Source of the DNA: Halorientalis sp.
GTDB lineage: Archaea; Halobacteriota; Halobacteria; Halobacteriales; Haloarculaceae
Length of the DNA: 45,136 nucleotides
Assembly (NCBI RefSeq): GCF_028275115.1
Contig: NZ_JAQCNH010000121.1
Coordinates: 1 to 45,136 of the forward strand
Reading direction: 5' to 3'
Shown here: positions 16,246 to 24,408 of the stretch, one piece after another
Layout: the number at the start of each line of letters is the position of its first letter
Numbering within the stretch: the stretch's first letter is position 1
Made by a program: the position numbers and the translations under genes
Notes under the pieces: model-generated
Database searches by the model: none
Told to the model about the DNA's origin: nothing
Seen by the model: only the letters and a program-made list of their open reading frames with translations

Positions 16246-16815
16246 ATGAACGGTAACGTCACGGTTGGACAGGTGATGCGGCGGGACTACGTGGGTGCGA
16301 GTGAAGGCGACGGACTCGCCGAGACGGCTGCGCTGATGCTCGAGGAAGATGTCGAGACGGTCGTCGTGTTGCGTGGGACGGCCCCTATCGGGATGGTCAC
16401 ACAGCGGGACGTACTAGAGACGACGGTCGAGCGGGGTGACCTGTCGTCTGTGGCAGTGGCAGACGTGATGCAGAACAATCCACCGACGGTCGGGCCCGGC
16501 GAGTCGCTGGCGGCGGCGACCGACCGGATGTCCGGGACGGATTCGCGGCACCTCCTGGTGATGGAGAACGACGAACTGGCCGGCGTAATCACCGAACACG
16601 ACGTGGTAACGGCTTCGACGCTCGACCCCGGAGTCGAGAGCGAGCGGATGGAGGCGGAGCGAGCCTCGGTGGAGGCGGTGACGGCGACGGCCGAGGCGGC
16701 GGCGACCGACGAGGAGTACTCGAACCAGGGGATCTGTGAGCTGTGTGGGTCGCTGACCCGGGACCTCTCGACGTTCAACGGCCAGCTCGTCTGTAGCGAC
16801 TGTAAAGACGTCTGA
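16246..16815 (+). CDS. Two-CBS-domain protein with C-terminal zinc ribbon
   Basis: It has two CBS motifs (about residues 5-60 and 70-125), which usually bind adenine nucleotides as an energy sensor. An Ala/Glu-rich linker and a zinc ribbon with CELC at residues 164-167 and CSDC at 183-186 follow. The total is 189 residues. The ribbon may contact nucleic acid or a partner; the target is unknown. TTTTA at 16216-16220 is 28 bases upstream of the ATG, so the mRNA is probably leaderless. The 263 bases upstream hold no convincing gene. Confidence 0.88.
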   Translation: MNGNVTVGQVMRRDYVGASEGDGLAETAALMLEEDVETVVVLRGTAPIGMVTQRDVLETTVERGDLSSVAVADVMQNNPPTVGPGESLAAATDRMSGTDSRHLLVMENDELAGVITEHDVVTASTLDPGVESERMEAERASVEAVTATAEAAATDEEYSNQGICELCGSLTRDLSTFNGQLVCSDCKDV

Positions 16816-16948
16816 ACACAGTGCGGTCGTTCTGGCGTCTAAGGGTACCGGGTACGGACTCCGGTGGGAATGCGGCAGGCAGACGGGGTGAGACGTTCGG
16901 TGACCCCACAACAAAACACATATCCTCTATCGAACGGGACAGAGGAGC

Positions 16949-18139
16949 ATGGGGATACCGACGCTGGACGACCTCGCCGTCGACGGCACGACGACGGGGG
17001 TGCGCGTTGACATCAACAGCCCGCTGGACGGGGATGGTCGCCTCACCGACGACGCCCGGTTGCACGCGCACGTCGGCACGCTGCAGGAACTGCTCGAACG
17101 TGGCGGCAAACTCGCCGTCCTCGCCCACCAGGGTCGCCCCGGTGGCGACGAGTTCGCCACACTCGAAGACCACGCGGACCGCCTCTCGGGACTGCTCGAC
17201 CGGTCCATAGAGTACTGTGACGCCACTTTCTCCGCGGAGGCCCGGGACGCGATCGAGGGTCTCAGTCCGGGCGAGGCAGTCCTGCTGGAGAACACACGAT
17301 TTTACAGCGAGGAGTATATGGAGTTCCCACCGGGGGAAGCCGCCGAGACGTTCCTCGTCGACCGGTTGGCTCCGGTTCTCGAGGCGTTCGTCAACGATGC
17401 CTTCGCGGCCGCGCACCGCTCACAGCCGTCGATCGTCGGTCTACCCATGCGGGTCGACAGCTACGCGGGCCGCGTTATGGAACGGGAACTCGACGTGCTG
17501 AGCAACATCGAGGACACGCCACGACCGCGGGTGTACGCGCTCGGCGGTGCGAAGATCGCCGACGCCCTCGACGTGGCCGAGAGTGTCCTCGAACGCGGAC
17601 TGGCCGACGAGATTCTCACGGGTGGGATGACCGGGAACGCCTTTCTCGCGGCCAGTGGGGTGGACATCGGGGAGCCGTCGATGACGGCAATCACCCACCG
17701 CGACGCGACGGCCGTCGAGCAGGCCGAGGCCCTGCTCGCCGAGTACGGCGAACTGATTCACCGTCCGGGGGACGTGGCCATCGAGCGGGACGGTGAGCGC
17801 GTCGAGGTCGGCGTCGATGAGTTGCCGGTTGACGCGCCGGTGTTCGACGTGGGTGAGACCACTGCCGCCGCATACGCGGACGTGTTCGAGACCGCAGGGA
17901 CGGCCGTGCTGAACGGCCCGCCGGGCGTGTTCGAGGACGACAAGTTCGCCCACGGCACCCGTCGTATCTTCGGCGCGGCCACTGGCGCCGAGTACAGTAT
18001 CGTGGGCGGGGGCGATACGGCAGCGTCGCTTCGGCAGCTAGGCATCGAGGGGTTCGACCACGTCAGCACCGGTGGCGGTGCGGCGCTCCGACTGCTCACC
18101 GGCGAGGAACTGCCGGCGGTCGAGGTGCTGCGCGAGTAG
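16949..18139 (+). CDS. pgk: Phosphoglycerate kinase
   Basis: It transfers phosphate between 1,3-bisphosphoglycerate and ADP in the lower glycolytic/gluconeogenic pathway. Seen are the N-terminal substrate-binding GVRVDINSPLDGDGR, the HQGRPGGDE basic patch, a VLLENTRFYSEE motif, ALGGAKIADAL, LNGPPGVFE and the nucleotide loop SIVGGGDTAASL. The 396 residues match archaeal PGKs. An ACATATCC box at about 16917-16923 is about 29 bases upstream. The TAG stop overlaps by one base the GTG start of the acetyltransferase, so the two are coupled. Confidence 0.96.
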   Translation: MGIPTLDDLAVDGTTTGVRVDINSPLDGDGRLTDDARLHAHVGTLQELLERGGKLAVLAHQGRPGGDEFATLEDHADRLSGLLDRSIEYCDATFSAEARDAIEGLSPGEAVLLENTRFYSEEYMEFPPGEAAETFLVDRLAPVLEAFVNDAFAAAHRSQPSIVGLPMRVDSYAGRVMERELDVLSNIEDTPRPRVYALGGAKIADALDVAESVLERGLADEILTGGMTGNAFLAASGVDIGEPSMTAITHRDATAVEQAEALLAEYGELIHRPGDVAIERDGERVEVGVDELPVDAPVFDVGETTAAAYADVFETAGTAVLNGPPGVFEDDKFAHGTRRIFGAATGAEYSIVGGGDTAASLRQLGIEGFDHVSTGGGAALRLLTGEELPAVEVLRE

Positions 18140-18642
18140 TGAACGTGCAACGTCCGGACACCGACGTGGCCGAGACAGTCACGAACCTCTGGGTGGAACT
18201 CGCGGAGGAACAGCGTTGCGTCGGTTCGCACCTCCGAGCAGTCGAGAATCGTGACACTATCGGCGATAACGTGCGCCGAGCTATCGTCGCCGACGGACTC
18301 TACGTCGCTGTCGCCACTGCCGACGACGACTTCGACGCCGAACCAGACACCGTGCTTGGATTCGTCATGTTCAACGCAGGGAAAGAGCTGCTGGCGACGA
18401 CGGCGACACGAGGGACTATCGAGAATCTCTACGTGCGCCCCGAGTACCGTGACCGGGGGATCGGCGCTGAGCTGATGACGACCGCCGAGGAGAAGCTGGC
18501 GGCGCGCGGCGTCGACGCGGTGAAATTGGAGGTGCTGGCGGAGAACGAGGCAGCCCGGCGGTTCTATCGGCGACACGGTTACGACCCACACCGGGTCCAG
18601 CTGGAGAAGCCGGTGGAAAGCGATAATCACTCAAAGGGGTAG
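18139..18642 (+). CDS. GNAT family N-acetyltransferase
   Basis: This is a 167-residue acetyl-CoA-dependent acetyltransferase of unknown substrate. The acetyl-CoA loop is seen in IENLYVRPEYRDRGIGAELM, followed by the helix of motif A and VKLEVLAENEAARRFYRRHGY, the typical motif B. The GTG start is shared with the pgk stop (TAGTG), so expression follows pgk. A functional link to glycolysis is not implied by the sequence. Confidence 0.9.
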   Translation: MNVQRPDTDVAETVTNLWVELAEEQRCVGSHLRAVENRDTIGDNVRRAIVADGLYVAVATADDDFDAEPDTVLGFVMFNAGKELLATTATRGTIENLYVRPEYRDRGIGAELMTTAEEKLAARGVDAVKLEVLAENEAARRFYRRHGYDPHRVQLEKPVESDNHSKG

Positions 18643-18659
18643 GCGCTATCCCGAGACGT

Positions 18660-18733
18660 GCCAGGGGAGCTTGGGCGGTCCAAGCACCCGACTTGTAATC
18701 GGGAGTTCGTGGGTTCGAATCCCACCCCTGGCT
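18660..18733 (+). tRNA. tRNA-Thr (anticodon TGT)
   Basis: The acceptor GCCAGGG pairs with CCCTGGC, with discriminator T. The anticodon stem CCCGA/TCGGG encloses CTTGTAA with anticodon TGT, and the T arm is GTGGG-TTCGAAT-CCCAC. It is a class I cloverleaf without intron and decodes ACA. It starts 18 bases after the acetyltransferase stop, so it may be cut from a read-through transcript or have its own internal promoter signals. Confidence 0.95.
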
Positions 18734-18736
18734 TCG

Positions 18737-18753
18737 GGTTTTAATTCAAAACC
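18737..18753 (+). terminator. Inverted repeat after tRNA-Thr
   Basis: GGTTTT (18737-18742) and AAAACC (18748-18753) flank AATTC. The T-rich left arm four bases after the tRNA could end transcription; the symmetry may also be chance. Confidence 0.35.
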
Positions 18754-19134
18754 GTTGTTGCTGCCCGTTCGTACTCACACCTGCGTAATCAGGTCATCGA
18801 ACACATCCAGAGTTGTCTGTTGGCGTGCGTCCTGCTCAAAAAGCAGGGGACTATCGGCTGTGGCCTCCCTTAGGACCGCTTCAGATCCGTGAACACGGCA
18901 GCACGTCACGGCACCACGGCAACTGACCTGGAGTCCGGACTCGTCGAACGCGACGGGACTGACGAGCCGACGAACCCGCACACACTGGCCGGGGACGGGC
19001 CTGCGCTCCCGAGTGGCTGCGCCGCCATCATCGAGGAACTGCGAAGCTGACCGGCGGCGCGGTTTTCTCGCCGGGCCACGACAGACGGTCTGGCGCTCCT
19101 GGGTTCCGGGAACGTGCCGCTGCCGTGGCCGAAA
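18754..19134. other. Stretch without a convincing gene
   Basis: Two weak, opposite reading frames overlap here: a plus-strand GTG frame at 18889-19050 (53 residues, ending IIEELRS) and a minus-strand frame at 18775-18981 (68 residues, ending LDVFDDLITQV). Both have fairly protein-like codons, but neither has a recognisable domain or clear promoter. They cannot both be relied on. This may be a decayed gene fragment beside tRNA-Thr. Confidence 0.3.
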
Positions 19135-19188
19135 CTATATATAGTCACAACGACCAACAAATGTTGTCGATTGTGGTTACGACAATCG
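19135..19188 (+). promoter_or_regulatory. TATA box plus two overlapping dyads before the substrate-binding protein gene
   Basis: CTATATATAG (19135-19144) is a strong TATA box, centred about 62 bases before the ATG, so a leader of about 35 bases is expected. Directly after it, 19146-19175 is a 30-base interrupted palindrome: CACAA-N4-CAACA-AA-TGTTG-N4-TTGTG. It overlaps a second dyad, CGATTGT (19168-19174) and ACAATCG (19182-19188), with 7 bases between. Both sit at the expected transcription start, a typical repressor position. Confidence 0.6.
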
Positions 19189-19201
19189 TTCGGAGCAGAC
19201 G

Positions 19202-20041
19202 ATGGAACTGACACGCCGAAATCTGCTCGTCGGGCTGGGGACCACGGCAGTCGCGGGCAGTCTCGGGGCGGCAGTGTACGGCGGTGTGACCGACGACGGA
19301 GAGCAGACACCATCGGCACTCGTTGCGGGGAGTCTGCTGAGCCTCGCCACGCAGGTCCCCGGTGCGACGGTTGAGGCCCACGGGAGCGTCGCCGCCAGAC
19401 AGTTGCTCCGGGACGACCTTCGCGACCCGGATGCGGTCGCACTGGCCGACCCGCGGCTTTTTAGAGGGGTGGCAGAGAAGGCGACGGCGTTCGCGACGAA
19501 CGCGCTGGTGGTGGCGTACAACCCCGACGCTGAGCAGGCGGGCGCGGTTCGTGAAGACTGGATGGGAGCCGTCCAGCGGTCCGCTGTCGGCGTCGGCCGT
19601 ACCGACCCGGCAGTCGACCCGCTGGGCTACCGGACGGTGATGCTGCTCCGACTGGCCGACGGCGAGGGACTGCTTGACGCCGACCGTACGCTCGACAACG
19701 CCCGAATTCTTCCCGAGACGGACCTCGGGAACGTCCTCGAACGGGGCGGCCTGGACGCCGCCTTCGTCTATCGTAACATGGCCGTCGAGCGCGACCTCCC
19801 GTACGTCTCCCTGCCCGACCGGATCGACTTCTCCTCGCCCGCGGCGGCCGACAGCTACGCCCGGGCATCGTACGACCTCGACGGTCGGACGATACACGGG
19901 AAGCCGATCCGATACGCCGCGACGGCGCTCACTGACGCCGGTCAGCCGTGGATCGACCGGCTCACCGGCGGCGGTCGACGGCTGCGCGAGGCAGGATTCG
20001 GTGTCCCCGAGTCCTATCCGGACCGTCTCGTAATCGAGTGA
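19202..20041 (+). CDS. Periplasmic-type anion-binding protein (tungstate/molybdate ABC type)
   Basis: This 279-residue extracellular solute-binding protein resembles the ModA/WtpA group. The N-terminus TRRNLLVGLGTTAVAGSLGAA is a Tat-like signal with a paired Arg; no lipobox Cys is seen. LVAGSLLSLA and VEAHGSVAARQLLRD, then VALADPRLFRGV and ATNALVVAYNP, match the family's oxyanion-site loops, and GLDAAFVYRNMAVERDLPYVSLP is also typical. No permease or ATPase gene follows; the next gene is on the other strand. It therefore depends on components elsewhere or acts as a sensor-type binder. The substrate is inferred from family resemblance. Confidence 0.75.
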   Translation: MELTRRNLLVGLGTTAVAGSLGAAVYGGVTDDGEQTPSALVAGSLLSLATQVPGATVEAHGSVAARQLLRDDLRDPDAVALADPRLFRGVAEKATAFATNALVVAYNPDAEQAGAVREDWMGAVQRSAVGVGRTDPAVDPLGYRTVMLLRLADGEGLLDADRTLDNARILPETDLGNVLERGGLDAAFVYRNMAVERDLPYVSLPDRIDFSSPAAADSYARASYDLDGRTIHGKPIRYAATALTDAGQPWIDRLTGGGRRLREAGFGVPESYPDRLVIE

Positions 20042-20046
20042 CGCCC

Positions 20047-20059
20047 CCGGCAAAGCCGG
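20047..20059 (+). terminator. Hairpin after the substrate-binding protein gene
   Basis: CCGGC-AAA-GCCGG lies six bases after the stop and is followed by GGTTTCC. It is a plausible terminator for the plus-strand gene. Confidence 0.4.
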
Positions 20060-20157
20060 CGGTTTCCAGGCAGCGTGAGCGGAGTTCGGTTTCGACCGCC
20101 GACCCCAACGGGTTCACCTCGAGGGCTCCCGTCACCGACACTCGGAGTCGGTCTCGC

Positions 20158-21186
20158 TCACTGTTCGGTCCCGTCCGGGGTTGGTCGGCTCTGTAGCGTC
20201 AGCATGGAGACGTATCCGACGAGCAGCCCCGGCCAGTAGGTCGTGAGCCGAAACAGCACTGCGGCCGTCACGGCGGTCGCCAGTTCGACCGGAAAAAACA
20301 GTGTCACCAGCGCCGAGAACGCCACTTCGTACGTCCCCGATCCCCCAGGGGTTGGCGAGAGGGTCGCGACGACCGAGAGATTCACGATGAGATACAGCGG
20401 GACGAAGTCGGGTTCGATACCGAGTGACAGGAAGACGAAATACAGTGAGACGATCTGTGCGACGATTGCGAGGTGGGAGAAGCCCGCGGTCGTCGCCAGG
20501 AATCGTGGGTCGCTCCCGGCCTCCTGGAACGCGTCTTCGATCCGGTCGACCCGCTCTTTCAGCGACTCGACGACGGATTCGGCTCGGTCGAACCGGCTTC
20601 CGATGAGATTCAAGACTGTGGTCAGGACAGCACCGAGCGCCTTGTTCTCCGACCACAGGAGGTACGCTACCAGTCCGCCAACGACGACGATCAACACCGA
20701 GAGGATCGCAATATCGAGGAGGAGTCCATCTATCGACCCGAACGCGGCGAGATACAGGAGTCCGCCAAGCGTGAAAGTAAAAAACGGCGTGGCATTCAGA
20801 ATGTCGGCCGAGATGACACACGCCAGTGACGTTTCGTAGTCGGTACCGGTGTTGTCCGAGACGATATACGCCATGATGGGCTCACCACCGAACTGTCCGA
20901 GCGGCGTGATCGAGTTCAGGAAGTGCCCGGACAGAAACATCCGCACAGTCCGTGAGAGCGGCGCGTCGATCCCCATCCGCCGGAAATACCGGTACCAAAC
21001 CAGCGCCCAGACCAGCAGCGACGAGAACCCGACGAGGACGGCGACCGCGAACAACATGGGGTCGGCGCGCCCGATGGACGACAGAAACTCGTTTAGGTCC
21101 GCCAGGTAGAGCAGTATCGCGAACAACAGTCCGGTGACACCGAACCAGAGCGCCCCCTTTCGGCCGAGGGTTATCGGGAGTCCCAT
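20158..21186 (-). CDS. Lysylphosphatidylglycerol synthase/flippase-like membrane protein (UPF0104 type)
   Basis: This integral membrane protein of 342 residues has about eight hydrophobic segments. The family marker SGHFLNSITPLGQFGGEPIMAY is in the first half and SPTPGGSGTYEVAF in the second. Relatives include the C-terminal domain of archaeal AglD and bacterial MprF flippase domains, suggesting lipid or lipid-linked sugar movement. A charged loop (FDRAESVVESLKERVDRIEDAF) separates the halves. It lies beside a sulfatase-fold enzyme and a glycosyltransferase, which supports a cell-surface role. Direct function is inferred. Confidence 0.82.
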   Translation of the reverse strand: MGLPITLGRKGALWFGVTGLLFAILLYLADLNEFLSSIGRADPMLFAVAVLVGFSSLLVWALVWYRYFRRMGIDAPLSRTVRMFLSGHFLNSITPLGQFGGEPIMAYIVSDNTGTDYETSLACVISADILNATPFFTFTLGGLLYLAAFGSIDGLLLDIAILSVLIVVVGGLVAYLLWSENKALGAVLTTVLNLIGSRFDRAESVVESLKERVDRIEDAFQEAGSDPRFLATTAGFSHLAIVAQIVSLYFVFLSLGIEPDFVPLYLIVNLSVVATLSPTPGGSGTYEVAFSALVTLFFPVELATAVTAAVLFRLTTYWPGLLVGYVSMLTLQSRPTPDGTEQ

Positions 21187-21350
21187 CGACGCCTCCTGTT
21201 GGTCTCCGTCGACGATTCCGGCCCGTCCGGGGTTCGCTGACGCCTCGAAGTCGAGAGTCGCTCACCCGGTTCCGTCCCCGACGCTGCGAATCGTTCACGG
21301 TCCTCGTCGGACGTGCAGTTTCCCATGGTTCCTATCGTCTCCGGTCTCGG

Positions 21351-22724
21351 TTACCTGTAGCCCAGTTCTTCGAGCCGCTGTTTAATTTCATCGTCCATCT
21401 CGTCGTCGGGACCGACGTCCGGGTCCCCGTCCTCGGGCGACCGGTCCGCCGACGCGAGTCCGTCGACCGCGTTCCTGAGGTCGTCCGGAACCGCGACCGC
21501 CGCGCCGGTCGTGAGGTCGTACGCGTCGTATCGCGCCTCGCCGTCCTCGTCGACCGATTTGACGACTTTCGTCCCGTCGCGTTTAACATACCTGTACTTC
21601 CGGTAGTACTCGTCCCAGCGGTCCCGCGGGATGTAGCCGGTGAAGTTCTCCGGGTACTCGATACCGCCTTTTACCGTCTCACTGAAAACCCTCTCGGGAC
21701 GGGGCGCGATGCCGGCGTAGTAGGGGACCAGTTCGTTGAGCTTCCGCAACTCGATCGGTCGTGCCTCGGTCTCGGAGCCGAGGTCCGGGTGGTCGACCAG
21801 CAACACCGTGTTCACGACCGGCTCCGTGACCGTGAACTGGTGGCCGAACTGCTCGCCGTCCTCGCAGAGCGCCTGGCCGTGGTCCGACAGCACCACCACC
21901 ACGGTATCGTCGTCGAGGCCGTTCGCCGCCAGCGCGTCGACGATTCGCCCCACGAGGTCGTCGGTGTAGTCTACGGAGGCGTCGTAGACGTTCCGGAGGT
22001 CCTCGTAGTCGATATCGTCCATGGTGAACATGTCTTTCTGCCGGTGTGGGATGTTCGCGTCCTCGGCCACGCCGTGGCGGTTGGCGTAGGACTTCGGAGG
22101 GTGGTACGGTTCGTGGGGCTCCATCAGATTGACGTACAGGAAGAACCGCTCGTCGTCGCCACGGTCGCCGAGATACGTCTCGACCGCCTGCACCGTCTCC
22201 TCGGATTTCGTGGAGTCGTCGACGCCAAACAGCCTGAAGAATCGGTCGAGCTGGCGGCCGAGCACGCGACGCGGCGTGTCGCCCATCGCGTGGTACAGTT
22301 TCGTCCCGAGCTTCGAGAGCCGGACGCTCACCTCGTTGTCCGCCCTCCCAAGGAAGTTCTCGACGTACTCGAAGTCCTCGGTCATCCCCTTGTGTGGCGT
22401 GATCCAGACGTTCGGGGTAATCGCTGCGGTCGAGTAGCCCGCCGTCTCGAACTCGGTGACGAACGTGTCACCGCCAGTAAAGTAGCTCCTGTCGTGTGTC
22501 GTTCCGTGTTCCCACGGGTACTCGCCGGTGAACATCGACGCGTGTGACGGCAGCGTCCAGGGGGCCTGTGTGACGGCGTTCTCGAAGACGACAGCCGAAT
22601 CACCGAGGTCCTGCATGTGGCTGGTGAAATCGACGCCGTCGTTGTATACGGAGAGCCGGTCTTTCCGCAGTGAGTCCAGCACGAGGAACACTACGTTTTT
22701 CTGCCCCGTAGCGGCGTCTTCCAT
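21351..22724 (-). CDS. Sulfatase-fold (alkaline phosphatase superfamily) enzyme
   Basis: This 457-residue member of the sulfatase superfamily has metal-binding Asp17 and neighbours in VFLVLDSLRKDRL and a DH pair in VVVLSDHGQ around residue 280. The usual nucleophile motif CxPSR/SxPSR is replaced by APWTLPSHASMFTG (near residues 54-67). Thr57 takes the nucleophile position, and no formylglycine-type Cys or Ser is there. That suggests a phosphohydrolase or phosphotransferase rather than a true sulfatase. The last 60 residues are acidic and charged. It is divergent from the glycosyltransferase gene and in line with the flippase-like gene, 164 bases away. Confidence 0.85.
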   Translation of the reverse strand: MEDAATGQKNVVFLVLDSLRKDRLSVYNDGVDFTSHMQDLGDSAVVFENAVTQAPWTLPSHASMFTGEYPWEHGTTHDRSYFTGGDTFVTEFETAGYSTAAITPNVWITPHKGMTEDFEYVENFLGRADNEVSVRLSKLGTKLYHAMGDTPRRVLGRQLDRFFRLFGVDDSTKSEETVQAVETYLGDRGDDERFFLYVNLMEPHEPYHPPKSYANRHGVAEDANIPHRQKDMFTMDDIDYEDLRNVYDASVDYTDDLVGRIVDALAANGLDDDTVVVVLSDHGQALCEDGEQFGHQFTVTEPVVNTVLLVDHPDLGSETEARPIELRKLNELVPYYAGIAPRPERVFSETVKGGIEYPENFTGYIPRDRWDEYYRKYRYVKRDGTKVVKSVDEDGEARYDAYDLTTGAAVAVPDDLRNAVDGLASADRSPEDGDPDVGPDDEMDDEIKQRLEELGYR

Positions 22725-22824
22725 GCTGGCAACCGAGTCGGGTGGGTATTAGTAACTTTGAATTCGGTCGGAGACCGGATCGAATACCACACCCCATTTA
22801 TTCAATAGGAGCGATAGGGCGACC
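22725..22824. promoter_or_regulatory. Divergent promoter region, sulfatase/glycosyltransferase
   Basis: TTTATT at 22797-22802 lies about 26 bases before the plus-strand ATG at 22825. A TTACTAA stretch (complement of 22750-22756) lies at a similar distance from the minus-strand ATG at 22724. Between them CGGTC-GGA-GACCG (22765-22777) is an inverted repeat that could control both genes. Confidence 0.45.
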
Positions 22825-23778
22825 ATGAGTCAAAAAGTCGCGATCGTCTACTGGTGTGACGGCGCGGGACACGCGGCGAGGAGCATTCCGGTCGCGAAGG
22901 AGCTCGAATCCCGCGGCGTCGAGGTGTCGATGGCCGGTGGCGGCAAAGGCCAAAAGTTCGTGGAGGTCAACGGCTTCGACCATCCCGGCCTCACGACGGT
23001 GACGGTCGAGGGGAGCACGCCGATCCCGTTTCTGAAGCACACGCTGTTCGATCTGGTTCCGTCTGCGGCCCGGCGAATGCGGGAGGTCTATGCGTGGCTC
23101 GAACGTGAGGACCCGGACACGCTGATCACGGACGACGTGTTCGCGGGGCTGGCGGCGGCGAACCTGGGAATCGAGTTCTACCGGATCGACCACCTGACGA
23201 CGGACCTCCTGGACCCGGTCTGGACGGTCCCGTTGACGGTCTACAACGAGATTTCGCTGGCGTTCGCCGAGGGAATTATCGTCACGTCACTGTGGGCCGA
23301 CGACCCCGACCCGAAGGGCATCACCCGGGTCGGGCCACTCGCACAGGAGGGCGACCAGACCGACGATGTCGAACCGTACGACGTCCTTCTCAACCCGGGA
23401 ACGCACGGGGAGAACTTCGGCGCGATCCGACGCCAACTCGAGGCCGACGGACTCGACGTCAGGTCTGTCACCGACGACGACTGGGAAACCGTGCCGGCGA
23501 TGACGCCATACACGGCGGCCGCAGACGTCGTCGTCTGTACCGGGTTTTCCTCCATCGCCGACACGGTCGTTGCGGGAACGCCATGTGTGATCTATCCGTT
23601 CCTGCCGTTTCAAAAAGCGCTCGCCGAGCAGGCCGAACGGAGAGGCATCGACGGTATCGCGAGAGCCACGAGCGTAGCCGAGGCGGTCGAGAGCGTGCGG
23701 CAGTTCCGTGCCTCCGAGGAGCGCCCGAAGTACGAGAACGGTGCGCCGGCGTTCGCCGACGTCGTTCTGAACGGGTAA
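22825..23778 (+). CDS. GT-B glycosyltransferase (MurG/UDP-sugar type)
   Basis: This 317-residue glycosyltransferase resembles family 28 enzymes. The N-terminal donor/acceptor loop VAIVYWCDGAGHAARSIPVAKELESRG corresponds to the GxGGH-type motif, and the C-terminal half has the nucleotide-sugar part VVVCTGFSSIADTVVAGTPCVIYPF followed by FQKALAEQAERRG. The fold is inferred from these landmarks. Sugar and acceptor are unknown. Its divergent partner is the sulfatase-fold enzyme, which suggests work on a surface glycan or glycolipid. Confidence 0.82.
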   Translation: MSQKVAIVYWCDGAGHAARSIPVAKELESRGVEVSMAGGGKGQKFVEVNGFDHPGLTTVTVEGSTPIPFLKHTLFDLVPSAARRMREVYAWLEREDPDTLITDDVFAGLAAANLGIEFYRIDHLTTDLLDPVWTVPLTVYNEISLAFAEGIIVTSLWADDPDPKGITRVGPLAQEGDQTDDVEPYDVLLNPGTHGENFGAIRRQLEADGLDVRSVTDDDWETVPAMTPYTAAADVVVCTGFSSIADTVVAGTPCVIYPFLPFQKALAEQAERRGIDGIARATSVAEAVESVRQFRASEERPKYENGAPAFADVVLNG

Positions 23779-24014
23779 CGGCCAGACGTGCGAGCCGTAC
23801 CCACAGTCCCATCCGAACGGAGCTACCGACACCGACGGAGAAGTCCGCGTCGGACGCCCGAGCGAGTTCTATCTGCTCTACTCCGGAGACACGACTCCGA
23901 GAGCCGGCCGGTCCGCGGAGAAACTCTCGGACGGCATCGGGCCACGGTCGCTCGTCCGGCGAGAACCAGACCGACGCGGACGCCTCCTCACCGCCACAGC
24001 TCCGTTGGGAGTCA

Positions 24015-24100
24015 CTTTTTAGCAGTCCATAGGCGCTAAGCCCCCGTCCTCAAGCAGCCGCCGAAGGCGGCGAGTAAGCAGGGGTAGTTCACCCTGGCAA
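24015..24100 (+). other. Structured element, possible IS200/IS605 3' end remnant or leader RNA
   Basis: The gap 23779-24115 holds no gene. In it, CTTTTTAG (24015-24022) resembles a TATA box, followed by a compound hairpin: GCCGCC-GAA-GGCGGC (24057-24071) inside an outer CCCCC (24041-24045)/GGGG (24081-24084) stem, then GTAGTTCACC. I recall AAGCCCCCGTCCTCAAG...GTAGTTCACC as a frequent 3' end of haloarchaeal TnpB elements, so this may be an orphan end. Alternatively it is the structured 5' leader of the 24116 gene. Confidence 0.4.
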
Positions 24101-24115
24101 CGTGAGTGCCCGCGC

Positions 24116-24394
24116 ATGGGGCGGGAGCACTTCGAAGCGGCCAACCGGGCGTTGTTGAACGCCATCGAAACGCCGCCAGAGACCGGGGTAGAGAACGACT
24201 TGGACGACCTGGCCGAACAGTTGTGGGTTCTCGCGACCGAGAAGAAGCGACCGCCGGACCAGGGCCGGCTCGAACGCATCCAGTATCGGCTGAGCGTCCT
24301 CCGCGAGCAGGTCCACGGTCGGCGGAGCGACCTCGTTCTGTCGGCCATCGACCACGTCTGTGCCTGTCGGGAGGAAAAAAGGCGGGTCGTCTGA
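24116..24394 (+). CDS. Small helical haloarchaeal protein (DUF7553-like)
   Basis: This 92-residue, almost entirely helical protein (EHFEAANRALLNAIE, DLDDLAEQLWVLATE, RLERIQYRLSVLREQV, DLVLSAIDHVCACREE) looks like a three- or four-helix bundle. The pattern resembles small haloarchaeal proteins I recall as DUF7553. Function is unknown. It converges with the acyl-CoA synthetase gene, 14 bases apart. A structured element precedes it. Confidence 0.6.
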   Translation: MGREHFEAANRALLNAIETPPETGVENDLDDLAEQLWVLATEKKRPPDQGRLERIQYRLSVLREQVHGRRSDLVLSAIDHVCACREEKRRVV

Positions 24395-24408
24395 GAGAAG
24401 CGAACCGC

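Noticed and set aside
18775..18981. Minus-strand 68-residue frame after tRNA-Thr as a real gene
   Set aside because: Codons look acceptable, but no domain, promoter or start is clear, and an opposite frame is equally plausible; it is kept only as part of an unexplained stretch.
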